The notes under the pieces are model-generated. The model saw only the letters and a list, made by a program, of their open reading frames with translations, was not told the origin of the DNA and ran no database searches. From Branchiostoma floridae (lineage: Eukaryota; Chordata; Leptocardii; Amphioxiformes; Branchiostomatidae), in assembly GCF_000003815.2 (NCBI RefSeq), contig NC_049986.1, positions 1,800,033 through 1,862,032 on the forward strand: a DNA stretch of 62,000 bases, read 5' to 3'. Shown piece by piece: positions 22,698 through 33,921 of the stretch (positions within the stretch are counted from its first letter, which is position 1; each line of letters opens with the position of its first letter). Made by a program: the position numbers and the translations under genes.

Positions 22698-23194
22698 CTA
22701 GGTGCTGTGGATATCAATTTCATTTAATAAGTCTTCATACTTTGCCCTTTTTCTGTCCTCGGCATTACGGGCGTTTTGTTCCAAGGTTACAGTGAGTCCA
22801 ACAAGAGTCAGCGTTTGTTTGACCGGGTCTTGTATGGTTATGTCTGGGACAAGCGACTTGGGTAGAATGTCCTGTGGAGTGGTGGAATGTGTACCCTACT
22901 CTCCAAGCAGAGGTTAGGCTCCAGCTGTTTTTTTAACGTTATTTTTAGTCGTTTTTATCGGGCTTTCTATCTTGTCATCATATTTAGTTGTTTGTCTGGC
23001 GGACTCAAGAAAAATACAAAATAGAAAGCCCGATAAAAACGACTAAAAATAACGTTAAAAAAACAGCCAGAGTCTAACCTCTGCTTGGAGAGAATGTGTA
23101 CCCCGGCCCCTGCCACTGAATCTGCGCTCAAGTCGCTCCTGATGATGACCTGTTGTCCCGACTTGGAGTACCACTGTTGGAGGGTAGTCACCAA
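22698..23194 (-). pseudogene. C-terminal fragment of a retroelement protein, split by a MITE
   Basis: On the - strand one frame reads VTTLQQWYSKSGQQVIIRSD then DLSADSVAGAGVH up to the hairpin MITE. The other side resumes with TTPQDILPKSLVPDITIQD, then LTLVGLTVTLEQNARNAED and KRAKYEDLLNEI, ending at a stop at 22698. The pattern PDI...LTV..E.N...A...K..KY is found in the C-terminal region of many aquatic-animal LINE proteins. Removing the insertion and one target copy would rejoin the two parts. The upstream portion is missing. The assignment to a LINE is inference from the motif. Confidence 0.6.
22897..23092. mobile_element. 196 bp hairpin MITE (CTCTCCAAGCAGAGG family)
   Basis: The arms TACTCTCCAAGCAGAGG...GGGCTTTCTAT and their reverse complement enclose a short loop. 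AATGTGTACCC flanks both sides (22886-22896 and 23093-23103). It is inserted within the - strand coding fragment above. Confidence 0.92.
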
Positions 23195-23238
23195 CTCCTT
23201 TAGTACGCTGTCGTGACTTATTTACAAAAATCGCTGTT

Positions 23239-24097
23239 GTGATTTATCATCCCCTAACGTCATTAATCAGACAATATATTAGAGTGCGCCAGAACGTGCC
23301 AACCGATAGTCTGTCAGCAGACGCTCTTCTGTGTCAACTTGAACTGGACACATTAGGCGCTAAATGCTGGGCTCCTGGAGTCCGCAAAACGCTAGAGGAA
23401 TGTGGTTTTGGCTGTATCTGGCACTCTCTCATGTCATCTGTCCTAAATTCCTCACACTGATTATTCCATCCATCGACCAACGTTTAAAAGATATGTACCT
23501 CCAAACTTTCGTGGCAGAAATGCGCAGCAACAACAAATTACGAACATACAGATTACTTAAGACTACTTACAACAACGAGAAATACTTGTTGATTGAGAAG
23601 ATTGCAAACATACGGCACAGAGCAGCCATTACAAAACGCCGCATTAGTTCACACAGACTCCACCTTCAAAAAGGCAGACATAACCGCATTCCTCTGGAAC
23701 AAAGAATTTTCCAATACTGTAACTTGAATAAGATAGAGGATGAGTGTCACTTTGCAGTTGACTGTAATTTATACAACAACGAAAGAAACGTCCTTTTTGA
23801 AAATATACAACATATGCTCCCTAATTTCCGATGCTCGAATACCACGGAAAAAATCGTATTTCTTATGCAATTAGATAAACCATACATTATTGATTCCATC
23901 TGGCCTCATGTTTATAACTGTTTTAAGAAGCGAGAAGAAGTTGAACTTGTACCTGCTAGAATGTATTAGCATATATATATAGAGGTGATAAGATACCTTT
24001 TTCTTATATCAAAATTGTACCTTATCACTAGCGCTACGACCTGTAGCTTGTTTGAGCACAAATGTACAATAAAGGTCATTCATTCATTCATTCTTGG
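23239..24097 (+). mobile_element. 5'-truncated LINE, C-terminal domain and ATTC-repeat tail
   Basis: It reads GAKCWAPGVRKTLEECGFG and IWHSL, then after a frameshift at about 23425 SIDQRLKDMYLQTFVAEMR, KLRTYRLLK, ITKRRISSHRLHLQKGRH, and a zinc-finger-like C-terminus with QYCN...EDECHF..DC. These are the usual C-terminal blocks downstream of RT in several LINE clades. A poly(A)-like AATAAA (24068) and the tail (CATT)4-5 at 24077-24097 mark the 3' end. The RT itself is absent. Confidence 0.85.
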
Positions 24098-24396
24098 TTT
24101 TCACCACCCTCCTGTGTCCTGTTTGAACAGGGTTGTAAATCCTACAGTTATACCTCCCTTTCCATTCCAGTAGGACGGCGATTTCACCGCGCTCTTTCTG
24201 CGACCTAGAAATAGTAAAAATAGACAGCGCCCGGTAACATCGCGGCGGGATCGCCAAGTTCGTCATGCGAGGGCGCAGTGAGCGCGTTGGGAGCGCCGAG
24301 GATGGCGACCCAACGATGAGCGCAGATCATGAGAGCGCTAAGTGAATTCGCAGCGCATGCGGTGAGCGCCAAGGTCGACGGGCGCCAAACGGTCTT

Positions 24397-24495
24397 AAGG
24401 TGGGGTCACACATGCGTATATATACAAGTCCGTTTGAGGTGCGTATGAATCTCTTAGTCTCTACCAGGCCCCACAGGTCACAGGAAAAATAGTAC
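24397..24495 (+). mobile_element. One-ended copy of the 18472 MITE
   Basis: AAGGTGGGGTCACACATGCG... matches the first ~100 bp of 18472-18782 and then ends abruptly after AAAATAGTAC. Confidence 0.85.
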
Positions 24496-24945
24496 GCTCC
24501 ATGTGCTTGATATTTTGTCAGCGAAAGTTGCCCCAAATGAATAATCGTTCTTTTGTGAATGAATCATTTCCTTATTGTTCAGTGTATTGTAATACAAATT
24601 GATCAACCCCACAATGTTTTTATTCAGAATTTTGAATCAAAGGATTTCTTTACATCAGATATAACGCTGGGAGGAATGTTCAAAATGTACTCATGATTTA
24701 CTTTTAAATAAACTGCGGTCAAAATATTTATCAGCGAAATTTCCCCCTCAAAATACAGTCAAAACTCAAAATCTTCACGGCGGAGCATACCGCCACATAT
24801 GACATTTGCTGACGCCGCCTCTCCAAGCAGATTTATGATACTATCTTATGCCACCGCCAGATCTTGCTTGGAGACTACATCCTCCTCTGTATACGTAGCT
24901 CTCTGTAGTCAGCGTTCCTGGATTTTCTCAATTTAGCGAAAAGCG
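24496..24945. other. Unassigned sequence with a 60 bp inverted repeat
   Basis: CTCTCCAAGCAGAT at 24819 and its partner ATCTTGCTTGGAGA near 24862-24875 form a ~60 bp inverted repeat. It shares the terminal word of the hairpin MITEs. The rest is featureless. Confidence 0.45.
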
Positions 24946-26318
24946 TTGCCAACCTTCGTGAGCGTTGTCAGGAGACGGGATGGGATTCTCCGATCTCCAA
25001 AAGATTCTATCCTGGACCAAAAATGGTTAATGGAGCTTAATCCATCCAAATCTGAAGAAGTTTGTTTTTCAAGGAAACGTACCCCTCCATCCATTCGCCC
25101 CTTTTTCTTGGTAACACCAGTATTCAATCAGTGAAAGACCATACACACATTGGGGTAACTTTAAAGTCCACCATGTCATGGACAACCCATATTTCTCAAA
25201 TGATTGCGAAGGTTTCGAAGAAGGTATCTATATGTAACAGTTTGAAATTTAAACTCCCTCGTCAAATTCTGGAAGATATTTACAAGTCTTTTATTCGACC
25301 TTCGTTGGAATATGCCGATGTTGTATGGCATAGCTGTTCAGTTTCTGATTCTCTACTTATTGAGAGGATACAATACGAATGCTCCCTTACGGTATCTGGT
25401 GCTGTGAGGGGGTCTTCGTATTCTTCTCTTCTTCATGAACTTGGCTGGGAAAAGTTAACTGATCGACGTTATGTTCATTCTTTTGTTCTATTCCATAAAA
25501 TTGTTAATGGCCAAACACGGAAGTATTTAACCGATTTATTACCGCCAGAGGTTTCTGCAACAACGTCATACAATCTTCGCAGCAAACGCAATCTCCAAGT
25601 ACCAGTGTGTAATACCACTTGTTTTCAAAAATCTTTTTTTACCGCACTCAACTCAGTAATGGAACTCTCTTGATTCTAGTGTTCGTTTGTTGAGCGCTGC
25701 TCGTTTTAAAAGGTATTTGGTAAAATCTGTTCGCCCTGTTGCTGTACCATATTTTAATTCAGGACCGAGATACACCTGCGCTTTACTCACACGTCTTCGC
25801 ATCGGCACCTGCAGCTTAAACCACAGTCTGTTCATTCGTAACTTAGTTGCGAGTCCTGCTTGCAGCTGCGGATGCCGATGCGAAAGCATTCCTCATTATC
25901 TGCTTCTCTGTCCTAATTATGTTCAACAACGTACACTCCTCTAAGACAGACTTGAAAACCTGAATATTCCTATGTTAGATTTGAATTCGTTATCTGATAG
26001 TTCTTTTGTTTATCTGCTACTTAAAGGATCGGCTTTACTGACATCTGATATAAATTCCCAAATTCTCTCTATAACTCAATCATATTTATCCGAAACAAAA
26101 CGATTTTAAAATTGCTTTTTGACTATCCTTATCATTTACTATTGGTAACATAAGTTTATCCGTCCGTTTCTTTTTAGAATTAGGCGTTCCCGTACCCGTT
26201 TCATCTTTTTTGTCCTATGTTGTGTTGTTATTTTGTTTAGTGGTGTCTTTGATATAACGTTAAGTCTGTGTGCTAGAGTGGGAGCACCACTATTTTTGTA
26301 CTGTATTAATGTTGCAAT
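24946..26318 (+). mobile_element. 5'-truncated LINE, post-catalytic RT and C-terminus
   Basis: It starts in LMELNPSKSEEVCFSRKR (after the FADD motif, which is absent) and shifts frame near 25065 to TSIQSVKDHTHIGVTL, IRPSLEYADVVWHSCS and LLHELGWEKLTDRR. A stop/frameshift at about 25673 is followed by SAARFKRYLVKSVRPVAV and a CSCG...HYLLLCPNY zinc-finger-like end finishing at 26109. A 3' UTR with AATAAA lies near 26316. It is a dead copy. The lineage differs from the LINEs at 20333 and 23239. Confidence 0.85.
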
Positions 26319-26649
26319 AAAAAAATACCCCCCCCCCCGTAGACCCCCTTCTATCTGAGTGCCCTGAATTATCAATTATTTGTATACATGATAATGACTA
26401 ACTATTTGTACATTATTACATATGACAATTCTCTGAATGCAGGTGTTTCATTATAATGCATCTGATGACATCCTCTGACAACATTGTCTGTAACAGTTAC
26501 GGTACATCGTACAGTAATTTCAGTGGATGGGACGTACAGATACAGCGATCAATAACACAGCGGTTTTTTGCGTGCGTGTGTGTGTTGTATTTGACATTTA
26601 TACTTACTTCTTTGCGTGCGTGTGCTTGCAACGGAAAGCATTTATACTA

Positions 26650-26763
26650 ATTACTATGCATTGGGCATGTTGTGAGTCGATACTCTTCTAGCCGACCACC
26701 TGTCCAAATCGACCTCTTTTGTCCGGTCCCCTAGGTGGTCGTTTTGGGCAGGTTTTACTGTAT
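26650..26763 (-). mobile_element. End fragment of the CCTGCCCAAGACGACC transposon
   Basis: It is the reverse complement of 570-680: GAGTCGATACTCTTCT, GGACCGGACAAAAG family words, and the terminus GGGCAGGTTTTACTGTA. Confidence 0.8.
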
Positions 26764-27012
26764 CTAAGTAAAGTCTAACTTGTTTCGATTTTACAACTAC
26801 TAACGTTAGTACAGTCATGGCTACCTCGCTGGTCTCACTTCTAAAAGTATAATCATTAGGCCACAGTCAGCACAACATATGTTCCCATTTTGATACTCTC
26901 TCATCATGTTGACCATCTCCGAAGAAGAGATGTTTTTCTTCTGAAATCAGGCGAAAAATTAATGATCGCGTTGATATCATCCATAAAAATTTACATGCTG
27001 TGGCCTTAAAAG

Positions 27013-27049
27013 GTACTCTCCAAGCAGAGGTTAGGCTCCGGCTGTTTTT
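27013..27049. mobile_element. Start of a third hairpin MITE, cut by the gap
   Basis: GTACTCTCCAAGCAGAGG followed by TTAGGCTCCGGCTGTTTTT is identical in start to 14114. The assembly stops inside the first arm. Confidence 0.88.
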
Positions 27050-27823
27050 NNNNNNNNNNNNNNNNNNNNNNNNNNNNNNNNNNNNNNNNNNNNNNNNNNN
27101 NNNNNNNNNNNNNNNNNNNNNNNNNNNNNNNNNNNNNNNNNNNNNNNNNNNNNNNNNNNNNNNNNNNNNNNNNNNNNNNNNNNNNNNNNNNNNNNNNNNN
27201 NNNNNNNNNNNNNNNNNNNNNNNNNNNNNNNNNNNNNNNNNNNNNNNNNNNNNNNNNNNNNNNNNNNNNNNNNNNNNNNNNNNNNNNNNNNNNNNNNNNN
27301 NNNNNNNNNNNNNNNNNNNNNNNNNNNNNNNNNNNNNNNNNNNNNNNNNNNNNNNNNNNNNNNNNNNNNNNNNNNNNNNNNNNNNNNNNNNNNNNNNNNN
27401 NNNNNNNNNNNNNNNNNNNNNNNNNNNNNNNNNNNNNNNNNNNNNNNNNNNNNNNNNNNNNNNNNNNNNNNNNNNNNNNNNNNNNNNNNNNNNNNNNNNN
27501 NNNNNNNNNNNNNNNNNNNNNNNNNNNNNNNNNNNNNNNNNNNNNNNNNNNNNNNNNNNNNNNNNNNNNNNNNNNNNNNNNNNNNNNNNNNNNNNNNNNN
27601 NNNNNNNNNNNNNNNNNNNNNNNNNNNNNNNNNNNNNNNNNNNNNNNNNNNNNNNNNNNNNNNNNNNNNNNNNNNNNNNNNNNNNNNNNNNNNNNNNNNN
27701 NNNNNNNNNNNNNNNNNNNNNNNNNNNNNNNNNNNNNNNNNNNNNNNNNNNNNNNNNNNNNNNNNNNNNNNNNNNNNNNNNNNNNNNNNNNNNNNNNNNN
27801 NNNNNNNNNNNNNNNNNNNNNNN
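27050..27823. other. Assembly gap (774 N)
   Basis: This is a run of N. It begins inside a hairpin element, which may explain the failure to assemble. Confidence 0.99.
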
Positions 27824-28464
27824 CGAATTTCATAATATTCATGCGTTTTCGCATAGTGATTCGTGTGTATCACATAATAGTCGTACGAATTTCATAGGGA
27901 TCGTGCAAATGCTTAGGCACCCCTGGTTAACGTCCTTGAGAAGCTTGGAGATTATTCAAAGATCCTCCTCCTTGGTTAATGTTACGTCGTTTAGAAGGGC
28001 AAACTTTTTTTTTATCAGCACACTCGCGTCAGTTTTGGGGTTCCAGAGGATGTCATTCATATTGATGATAATCATACAATCAAATAAATCCACATGGCCT
28101 CAAGGACACATGACAAGTTGTTGCCTCGACTACTTTGGATTGCCCTGGGAACGAGAATGACCTGTGACCTTTATGTTAATGATCCGTAAGCGCCCGCGAA
28201 GGTGTGAAAGAACTTGTACGCGTCTGTCATGGCATGCGGTTCCGATAATGTCGCGCTATTTCTAGTTTTGCAAGGATGCAAACTCCGCTCAAGTTGACTC
28301 GCTGCGCTATGTTATGCCGCGGTTAGGAGAAACCAGTCACAGTTGATTTTAGCCACCCGAAAAGTGACAGCGACCAGAGCGCGCTTGAGCTTGCCCGAGC
28401 GCTGCCCGGACTTGTCAGATCGATCCTGCCAAATTTATATGGCGCCAAGTGATCAGCTGGCAGC
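27824..28464 (+). promoter_or_regulatory. Upstream/5' region of gene 2
   Basis: The last ~250 bp before the ATG are CpG-rich compared with the surroundings (GCGCGCTTGAGC, CCCGAGCGCTGCCCGG), consistent with a promoter or 5' UTR. No TATA box is evident. The part nearer the gap is unassigned. Confidence 0.4.
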
Positions 28465-28529
28465 ATGGCGCGGGCCGACAGAGACTTTCACTGCTCCCTC
28501 TGCATGGTGTACTGGAACGCTACCACACG
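28465..28529 (+). CDS. First coding exon of gene 2 (uncharacterised)
   Basis: The ATG is in an acceptable context (CAGCATGG). The exon encodes MARADRDFHCSLCMVYWN and ATT, and ends in phase 2 at a perfect donor ACG/GTAAGT. The split Arg codon is completed by the exon at 28979. A CxxC pair (CSLC) close to the N-terminus could begin a zinc-binding site, but no partner pair is visible yet. The protein family was not recognised. The start was chosen because it is the first ATG in the open frame and lies just after a CpG-rich block. Confidence 0.6.
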
Positions 28530-28978
28530 GTAAGTGACTAACATTCCTCTCCGAAGTTCACAACAGGACCGATTATGAAATTAAAGTTTTTGGAAAATTA
28601 TAGTGCATGCATGATATAATTTGTATCGCAAAAAGACTAGGGGAAGTTTCAACTTGCAGGAGAAGTTTAAATTACATAGAAAATTTGGAGTCGGTTTTAA
28701 TCAACGTTGTAGATTTATCATTTGAATGAGTTCTTCTCAATCTGAATGTAGAAGAATTAGAAACATCTGCTCATTCACGGATCATTTTTGAAAACAGATG
28801 GTGTCAACAACATGTCGAAGTTGTAAATCGGGATGCAAATGAGCATGAAAATGTCCGTTACTCGTTTTGATATTCAAATATATGAAATAGCTTTGAAACT
28901 TATTCCAAACTTTTACGCGATTTGATATTAACTGGCATTTGAAATCAGTTGTTTGAACGTCTTTGTATTCCTGCATAG

Positions 28979-29114
28979 ATCAGAAAATTATAGCCAGGAG
29001 GCGACTCCTCCCTCGACTGAAGACGGTATGCAGTATGCAGCCATAACTGCCGGCCTGTGCCATGTCTCCAAGCAGATACTGGAGTGGAAGAAACATGTTC
29101 CTGATCAAATACCG
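28979..29114 (+). CDS. Second coding exon of gene 2 (uncharacterised)
   Basis: This 136 nt exon has acceptor TATTCCTGCATAG and donor CCG/GTATGT. It enters in phase 2, so the frame continues exactly from 28529, and leaves in phase 0. It encodes SENYSQEATPPSTEDGMQYA, then AITAGLCHVSKQILEWKK and HVPDQIP, a likely amphipathic helix after a short acidic/proline linker. No domain was recognised. The next exon is uncertain. Phase 0 candidates are GTCTGTAACAAACATAC after CTTTGCTCCAG at 30023 and the block at 35041. Confidence 0.6.
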
Positions 29115-29332
29115 GTATGTAAAAGACACTTCAGAATACATCCTATGAGCCACAATTGAGAAGAATAGACACTTTTTAAAAACAGTCCTCCAGGCCCCAA
29201 GTTTTTTTTTCTATTGTTGATCATTGGTGCACCACCAATTTTTTTTTAATCATGTAACGTCATATATTAAGATATGAACAATCAAAAATGTGATGTGTGC
29301 CTTTAGATTATCGTTCATATGAGTAACCACTA

Positions 29333-29513
29333 CCCAGGTAAGCCTGGATACCAGACTCCGGCCCGATCTCAATAATATCTGTTGTGCACCGGTACTCTTA
29401 CTCATGAATGCCCTGCAGTAGAATTTCCTTGGGGGCATGCGGCCATAGGGCTGAGGAGTTGGGCTGTGTAGGCCATGGAAACAGTCTGGCATCCAGTCCA
29501 GGCTATACCCAGG
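29333..29513. mobile_element. ~180 bp MITE with CCCAGGTAAGCCTGG TIR
   Basis: CCCAGGTAAGCCTGGATACC at the left pairs with TCCAGGCTATACCCAGG at the right. A related miniature inverted repeat (TTAGCCTGGACCCCGC...GGGGTCTGCTAA) is at 30789-30861. Confidence 0.65.
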
Positions 29514-31708
29514 TGGTTTTTCCAGAAGAAAAAGCAGCCTCTACCTATTATCTACTTAAATATCTATTATTTAGATCAAATGTTGCAAACTTTTTAGGAT
29601 GTTGAAGCTTTTCTTGCAATTTGATGTACCCTGGAGGCCATCCGGGATCGGGCAGCTAGGACCTACTCCTTCGGGCTTAAACTCCCCCGGAGTGCTAATG
29701 TGAGATTGTCGGGCTGACTGCCTTGGCTCCCCGAACAAAACTTGCTAACAAACCTCCCTAGCTACCCGGTCCTGTCTGGCTCCCAGGGTAAATTTGATGT
29801 GTTGTTGACAGAGCAATGTCTGAGCAACGGATTCTGCACCTACATGTATACTATATAGATAAACTTCATAAAGGATGTGTAGGGATGTAGACAGCTGGTT
29901 CAGTTAATTTATTAGTTTGTTGTGATACCTTTCAGTGCTTTCAAGGAGGTTTTAATTTTATCAACCCCCCCCCCCCCCTTGAGTCCTAATGTCAATTGCC
30001 GTTTGACTTCTCTTTGCTCCAGGTCTGTAACAAACATACAATACTTGATATATGTATCATCAAGGAGGTTTTATCAAGAGGAGATAGATTTTACTAATAG
30101 GCATTTTGCAGCAGTTATGCGAGAGTGAGGTGCAAATGAGGGTGGTGTTGCGTGCCTTTCAATCAGCACATTGTTTAACCTGATTTGCATAGGTCGTAAA
30201 CAGGCATACAAGATAAGAGTTCACACTAGAGACTGAAATTCCCTCATGGGATTACATAGCATTCTCCTGTTGAAGTCCAATCCCTGCTAGAAATCCCTGC
30301 CTGGGCCCGTTCATGATGCAAAAAGTCAAACGTTGTTATTCGTTTTGCCCGAAAATCTGACAGCTAATTGGCCAGATCGGAACCTAACCAATATCTTCCT
30401 GAAACTGCATTCCTTCGTGGCCTTGTAAATGCCTCTGAAAACATTCTGGTTCCGATATGCTATCCGATGTTTCCTCTGGATCTCCTGACACACACCCCGT
30501 CCGATTTCAGGATTGTCATCCAGTTGATCAGGATGGGGCCCGATAAAAAAAACACAAAAAACTTAACGATTAAAAACGCAGTGGAAATACCCAACATACT
30601 CTACTTTATACTGAGATCAACATACGCAACCAACTTCCCCATGACGCATTCAGCTTGCCAAACGGATAGTACCATTCGATTTTTTTGCATCATAAATGAC
30701 TCCGAGACCTGGTCTTTGTTTACATCACTCCTTGGTCCATCCTCCTCCTTGATCCATTACATGGAAAAGCTGAGGGATACAGAAAATGTTAGCCTGGACC
30801 CCGCAGCCCGATCTCAACACACACAATAGATATTTTTGAGATCAGGTTGGGGTCTGCTAATAAAAATAGTGAGTGCTAAGAAAATGCTGATGTTTAATAC
30901 CAAATAACACCACAACCATGGTCTTCTACTATGATATAACTGAGATGTTTCAAATTCAAGCACTTTTGGGTAATGATAATAATATGTTCATGTATAAAGA
31001 AATTTAGTTACGCCCTACCCCCAATTTTTGGAACGCACCATTCATATTTGAATATTTCTCAACATTTTGATGTACATTTGTAACTTGATGCTGTTAATCC
31101 CCTTGTTGGTCTTTGTAAGGTGTCTATTAAATTATATAATTAAACTTTTAAGGATAATTTGTGATATGAAATGTCATGAAAATGATCCAATGGCCATTTC
31201 ACCCAAGGATAAATTGTCATACCATTGGCAAATCTGCTTGGAGAATACCTGTGGGATCATAGGCTATCCAAATCCTATCTAAGTCTCCAAACAGATCCTT
31301 CCATGGCATAAAATATATATCACAAAGCTGGAGAAGGAGTGTAGCCAACCAAGAGCTTATTGCTAAACGTGGGCATTTGCTTTCCTCCTCTTGATATGTA
31401 ATGTAGTACTTTTCCATCAAACTTGTCCAAGCATTATCTACTGTAAATCATGCAAAAATGTTCACGATGACTTTATGTTCACGGTTTTTGCAGTGGCCAC
31501 TTCACAGCGAAGTTAAAACCCCCACGAACATTTTTCCATGGCAGTAAGATAATTTACTACTGTAACAGTACAGTGCGTGGTGCTACCGCGAACTTAAAAC
31601 CACTGTGAACAGTCCTTTATACTGCTTATATATATGGTTCTCCCGTTGTTACAGTACTATATGCACTCCTTTACCAAGGAGTGAGAATACAAGCCTACCA
31701 TTATCTAG
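29514..31708. other. Intron of gene 2 with small repeats
   Basis: It contains a poly-C run (29966-29978), a possible exon after CTTTGCTCCAG at 30023 (VCNKHTILDICIIKE, no good donor), the inverted repeat 30789-30861, and the pair ATCTGCTTGGAGA (31229) / TCTCCAAACAGATCC (31287). An interspersed-type block with GTTCACGGTTTTTGCAGTGG lies at 31440-31620. The 153-codon frame at 30368 is not convincing. Confidence 0.4.
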
Positions 31709-32042
31709 CAGGGCTCGAAATACTGGGTGCATGTGCACGCAGGTGCACCCAAAATTGGAGCTATGCACCCAATTATTTTCTCTGGGTGCACAGGGTGCAC
31801 CCAAATATTTTCTTAGGTTTATGTATGTAAAGATATCAAAGTATACATGTACATCATATTCTTGACATCTAAGTGTTAGAAAGTTATGTCTGTTGTTTAA
31901 GAATTTGATAGCTTGTAACTAAGATTTATTATTAGGTTATTACTTAGATTTAAGTGGTGCACCCAAAATTTTTTTGGTGCACCGAATTTTTTAAGCTGGG
32001 TGCACCAGTGCACCTCATCCCAAAAATGAATTTCGAGCCCTG
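31709..32042. mobile_element. 334 bp MITE, CAGGGCTCGAAAT TIR
   Basis: The ends are CAGGGCTCGAAATACTGGG and CATTTCGAGCCCTG-type inverted repeats (ATTTCGAGCCCTG). TCTAG is duplicated on both sides (31704-31708 and 32043-32047). The interior repeats GGTGCACCC several times, so most of the element is self-complementary. Confidence 0.9.
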
Positions 32043-32442
32043 TCTAGGGAGAATGTTGTTACTAGCCTTGGGTAAGCCTTGTTGAGTGGTGAATTTTCCC
32101 CATAACCATAAACTTTGATTTAAGCAGATAGCTATAAATGGGTAGCCTAGTCTTGTCTTGTCTACCAGTAGCAACAATGAGGAAGACAAGGAGATAACAG
32201 GTTCATTTTTGTATAACATTAGTTGACATTTGCATTGCATAAATGTAAAGCCACTGAACTGCAACTAAAGGCACATTTTCCTATGACCCTATTGTCATTG
32301 ATTGAGACCCCGGATAAAACTTTTATTGTCCGAATAAAAAATTTTCTTTTCAAACCAAAATTGCATTCACACTGCTCTTCGGCAATCTGATTATAGTCCG
32401 CCCTCAGTCTTATCCGAATAAAAGAATTTATTCCTGCACTGC

Positions 32443-32740
32443 AGATTCAGAATTGTACTCCTGGGCCACTTGTTAGTAAATTACAGATATCATATAGGAT
32501 GTACATAGAATTCTTATTCAACCACGATGGACAACCAAGGAATACCAACTTAGATGTCAGATATGTTTGTTTTAAAGTTAGATTCCATTTTAGGATGTCA
32601 GTTAATGTTTCATTGATTTCTTTGTATTGAAGGCAAGGAAAGTGAGCTATATTTAAAAAAAAATTTTAAACTCAAATTCAGTAAGGCAGCGAGTACATTT
32701 GTCTTGAAGGCAAGTACTGTTTACAATTCCAGTTAATAAT
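32443..32740 (+). repeat. ~300 bp repeat, copy 1 (second copy 33922-34820)
   Basis: The shared order is GCAGATTCAGAATTG, CTGGGCCACTTGTT, TCAACCACGATG, AGATTCCAT, TTTGTCTTG..GGCA.GTACT. In copy 2 the alignment is interrupted by the 580 bp element at 34196-34775. Confidence 0.8.
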
Positions 32741-32849
32741 TGTTAGCCGTTGAAGGTGGAGGGAAAGAAACTGTACAACTCACTATGGCTTCCGTCCATA
32801 GCCTTCATCAAGTTCATGAGGCAAGAAACTGTCGCATTTCTCATGGCAA

Positions 32850-33214
32850 TAAGGCCACACAAATTTAATTTCTTGGTTCACGGATTCGCTCGCTCCTATT
32901 TTTTGGGAAAAAAAATAAAAATAAAAATTTCTACTTAGCAAATTTTCACCATTAATGAAACCATTCACCAACTTTCTGGTGTAGCAAATTGGCCTTTATA
33001 TTATAAGCTCCGTAAAGTGTGGGTACAGGTGCTGTTACTGTACAAAAATAGTGTTTTTGTACTTTTATCAAGCTGAAAACTTTTTTTCTTTATGTTTTGG
33101 ATTAGCCGTTACCTTTACCCAAACCATTTTTATCTTTATTTTTATTTCGCCCTCTCGCTCCATATTTTTTATGAAAAATCTGTGAACCAAGAAATTAAAT
33201 TGGTGTGGCCTAAA
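32850..33214. mobile_element. ~365 bp MITE with AGGCCACACAAATTTAATT TIR
   Basis: AGGCCACACAAATTTAATTT and TTCTTGGTTCACGGATT at the left are mirrored by TCTGTGAACCAAGAAATTAA and ATTGGTGTGGCCT at the right. The outer AGGCCACAC resembles the MITE at 10178. Confidence 0.85.
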
Positions 33215-33269
33215 GACAAGATAACAATGTAACAACAGAGTTTACAACTTCTATAGTGTCACATGATAG

Positions 33270-33660
33270 GGCCTAGGAAAAAAAATGTTGTGTTTCCTGT
33301 TCCCCTACCTACCCTAGAAAAACCTGCCGACCCTAGACTTTTTTGGGGGGCTGGGCAGTGGAGTCACATAGCTTCAAGTTAGAATTTTTATTCAGTCTGC
33401 TTCCTGTTGAAGTAAAAACACTGCTTGTCCTATCTAATTAAGGATAAATGTATTCATTATGCACAATATTAAAGTTTGACATTGAAAGACAAGTGTAATG
33501 ATGCATTTTAGTTTACTTTGTTCAACTGTATTTAAATGTCTCCCTAGAGTTTCGGCCAGCTAAAAAATATTAGAAGAAAAAAAAAGATAATCCCTACCTA
33601 CCGTCCCAAATTTTTTTAGGACTGAAACAGGAAACACAACATTTTTTTTTCCTAGGCCTA
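33270..33660. mobile_element. ~390 bp MITE with GGCCTAGGAAAAAAAATG TIR
   Basis: GGCCTAGGAAAAAAAATG followed by TTGTGTTTCCTG is mirrored by CAGGAAACACAACATT and CCTAGGCC. It has no coding capacity. Confidence 0.88.
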
Positions 33661-33921
33661 AACTATGTTGCGTTAGAAGTCAGATTCTGCCTCATGGTTC
33701 CATTTCCGTCTGTGTTAAAGGAAGCTACAAAGCTAGGATTCTTTTGAAGCCAGATACATGTTTGAGATGCCAGCTGCAGTTAATTTTAATGAGTTTTGTC
33801 TTGGAGATACCAGTTGTCTGAGTAGGACTACTAGGAGGCTTAATGCAGACATAAAGCAACTGCTGCAGCAGGGGCAGTGACCAGGGAGCAGAGTCAGTTC
33901 ATATGTGAGCAGTGTAGACAA

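Noticed and set aside
27000-28160. Long frames across N runs (also 2312-2962)
   Set aside because: They exist only because N is read through; the sequence is unknown.
30368-30829. 153-codon + strand ORF
   Set aside because: Non-ATG start and no recognisable domain; lies in an intron with small repeats. Left as unassigned.
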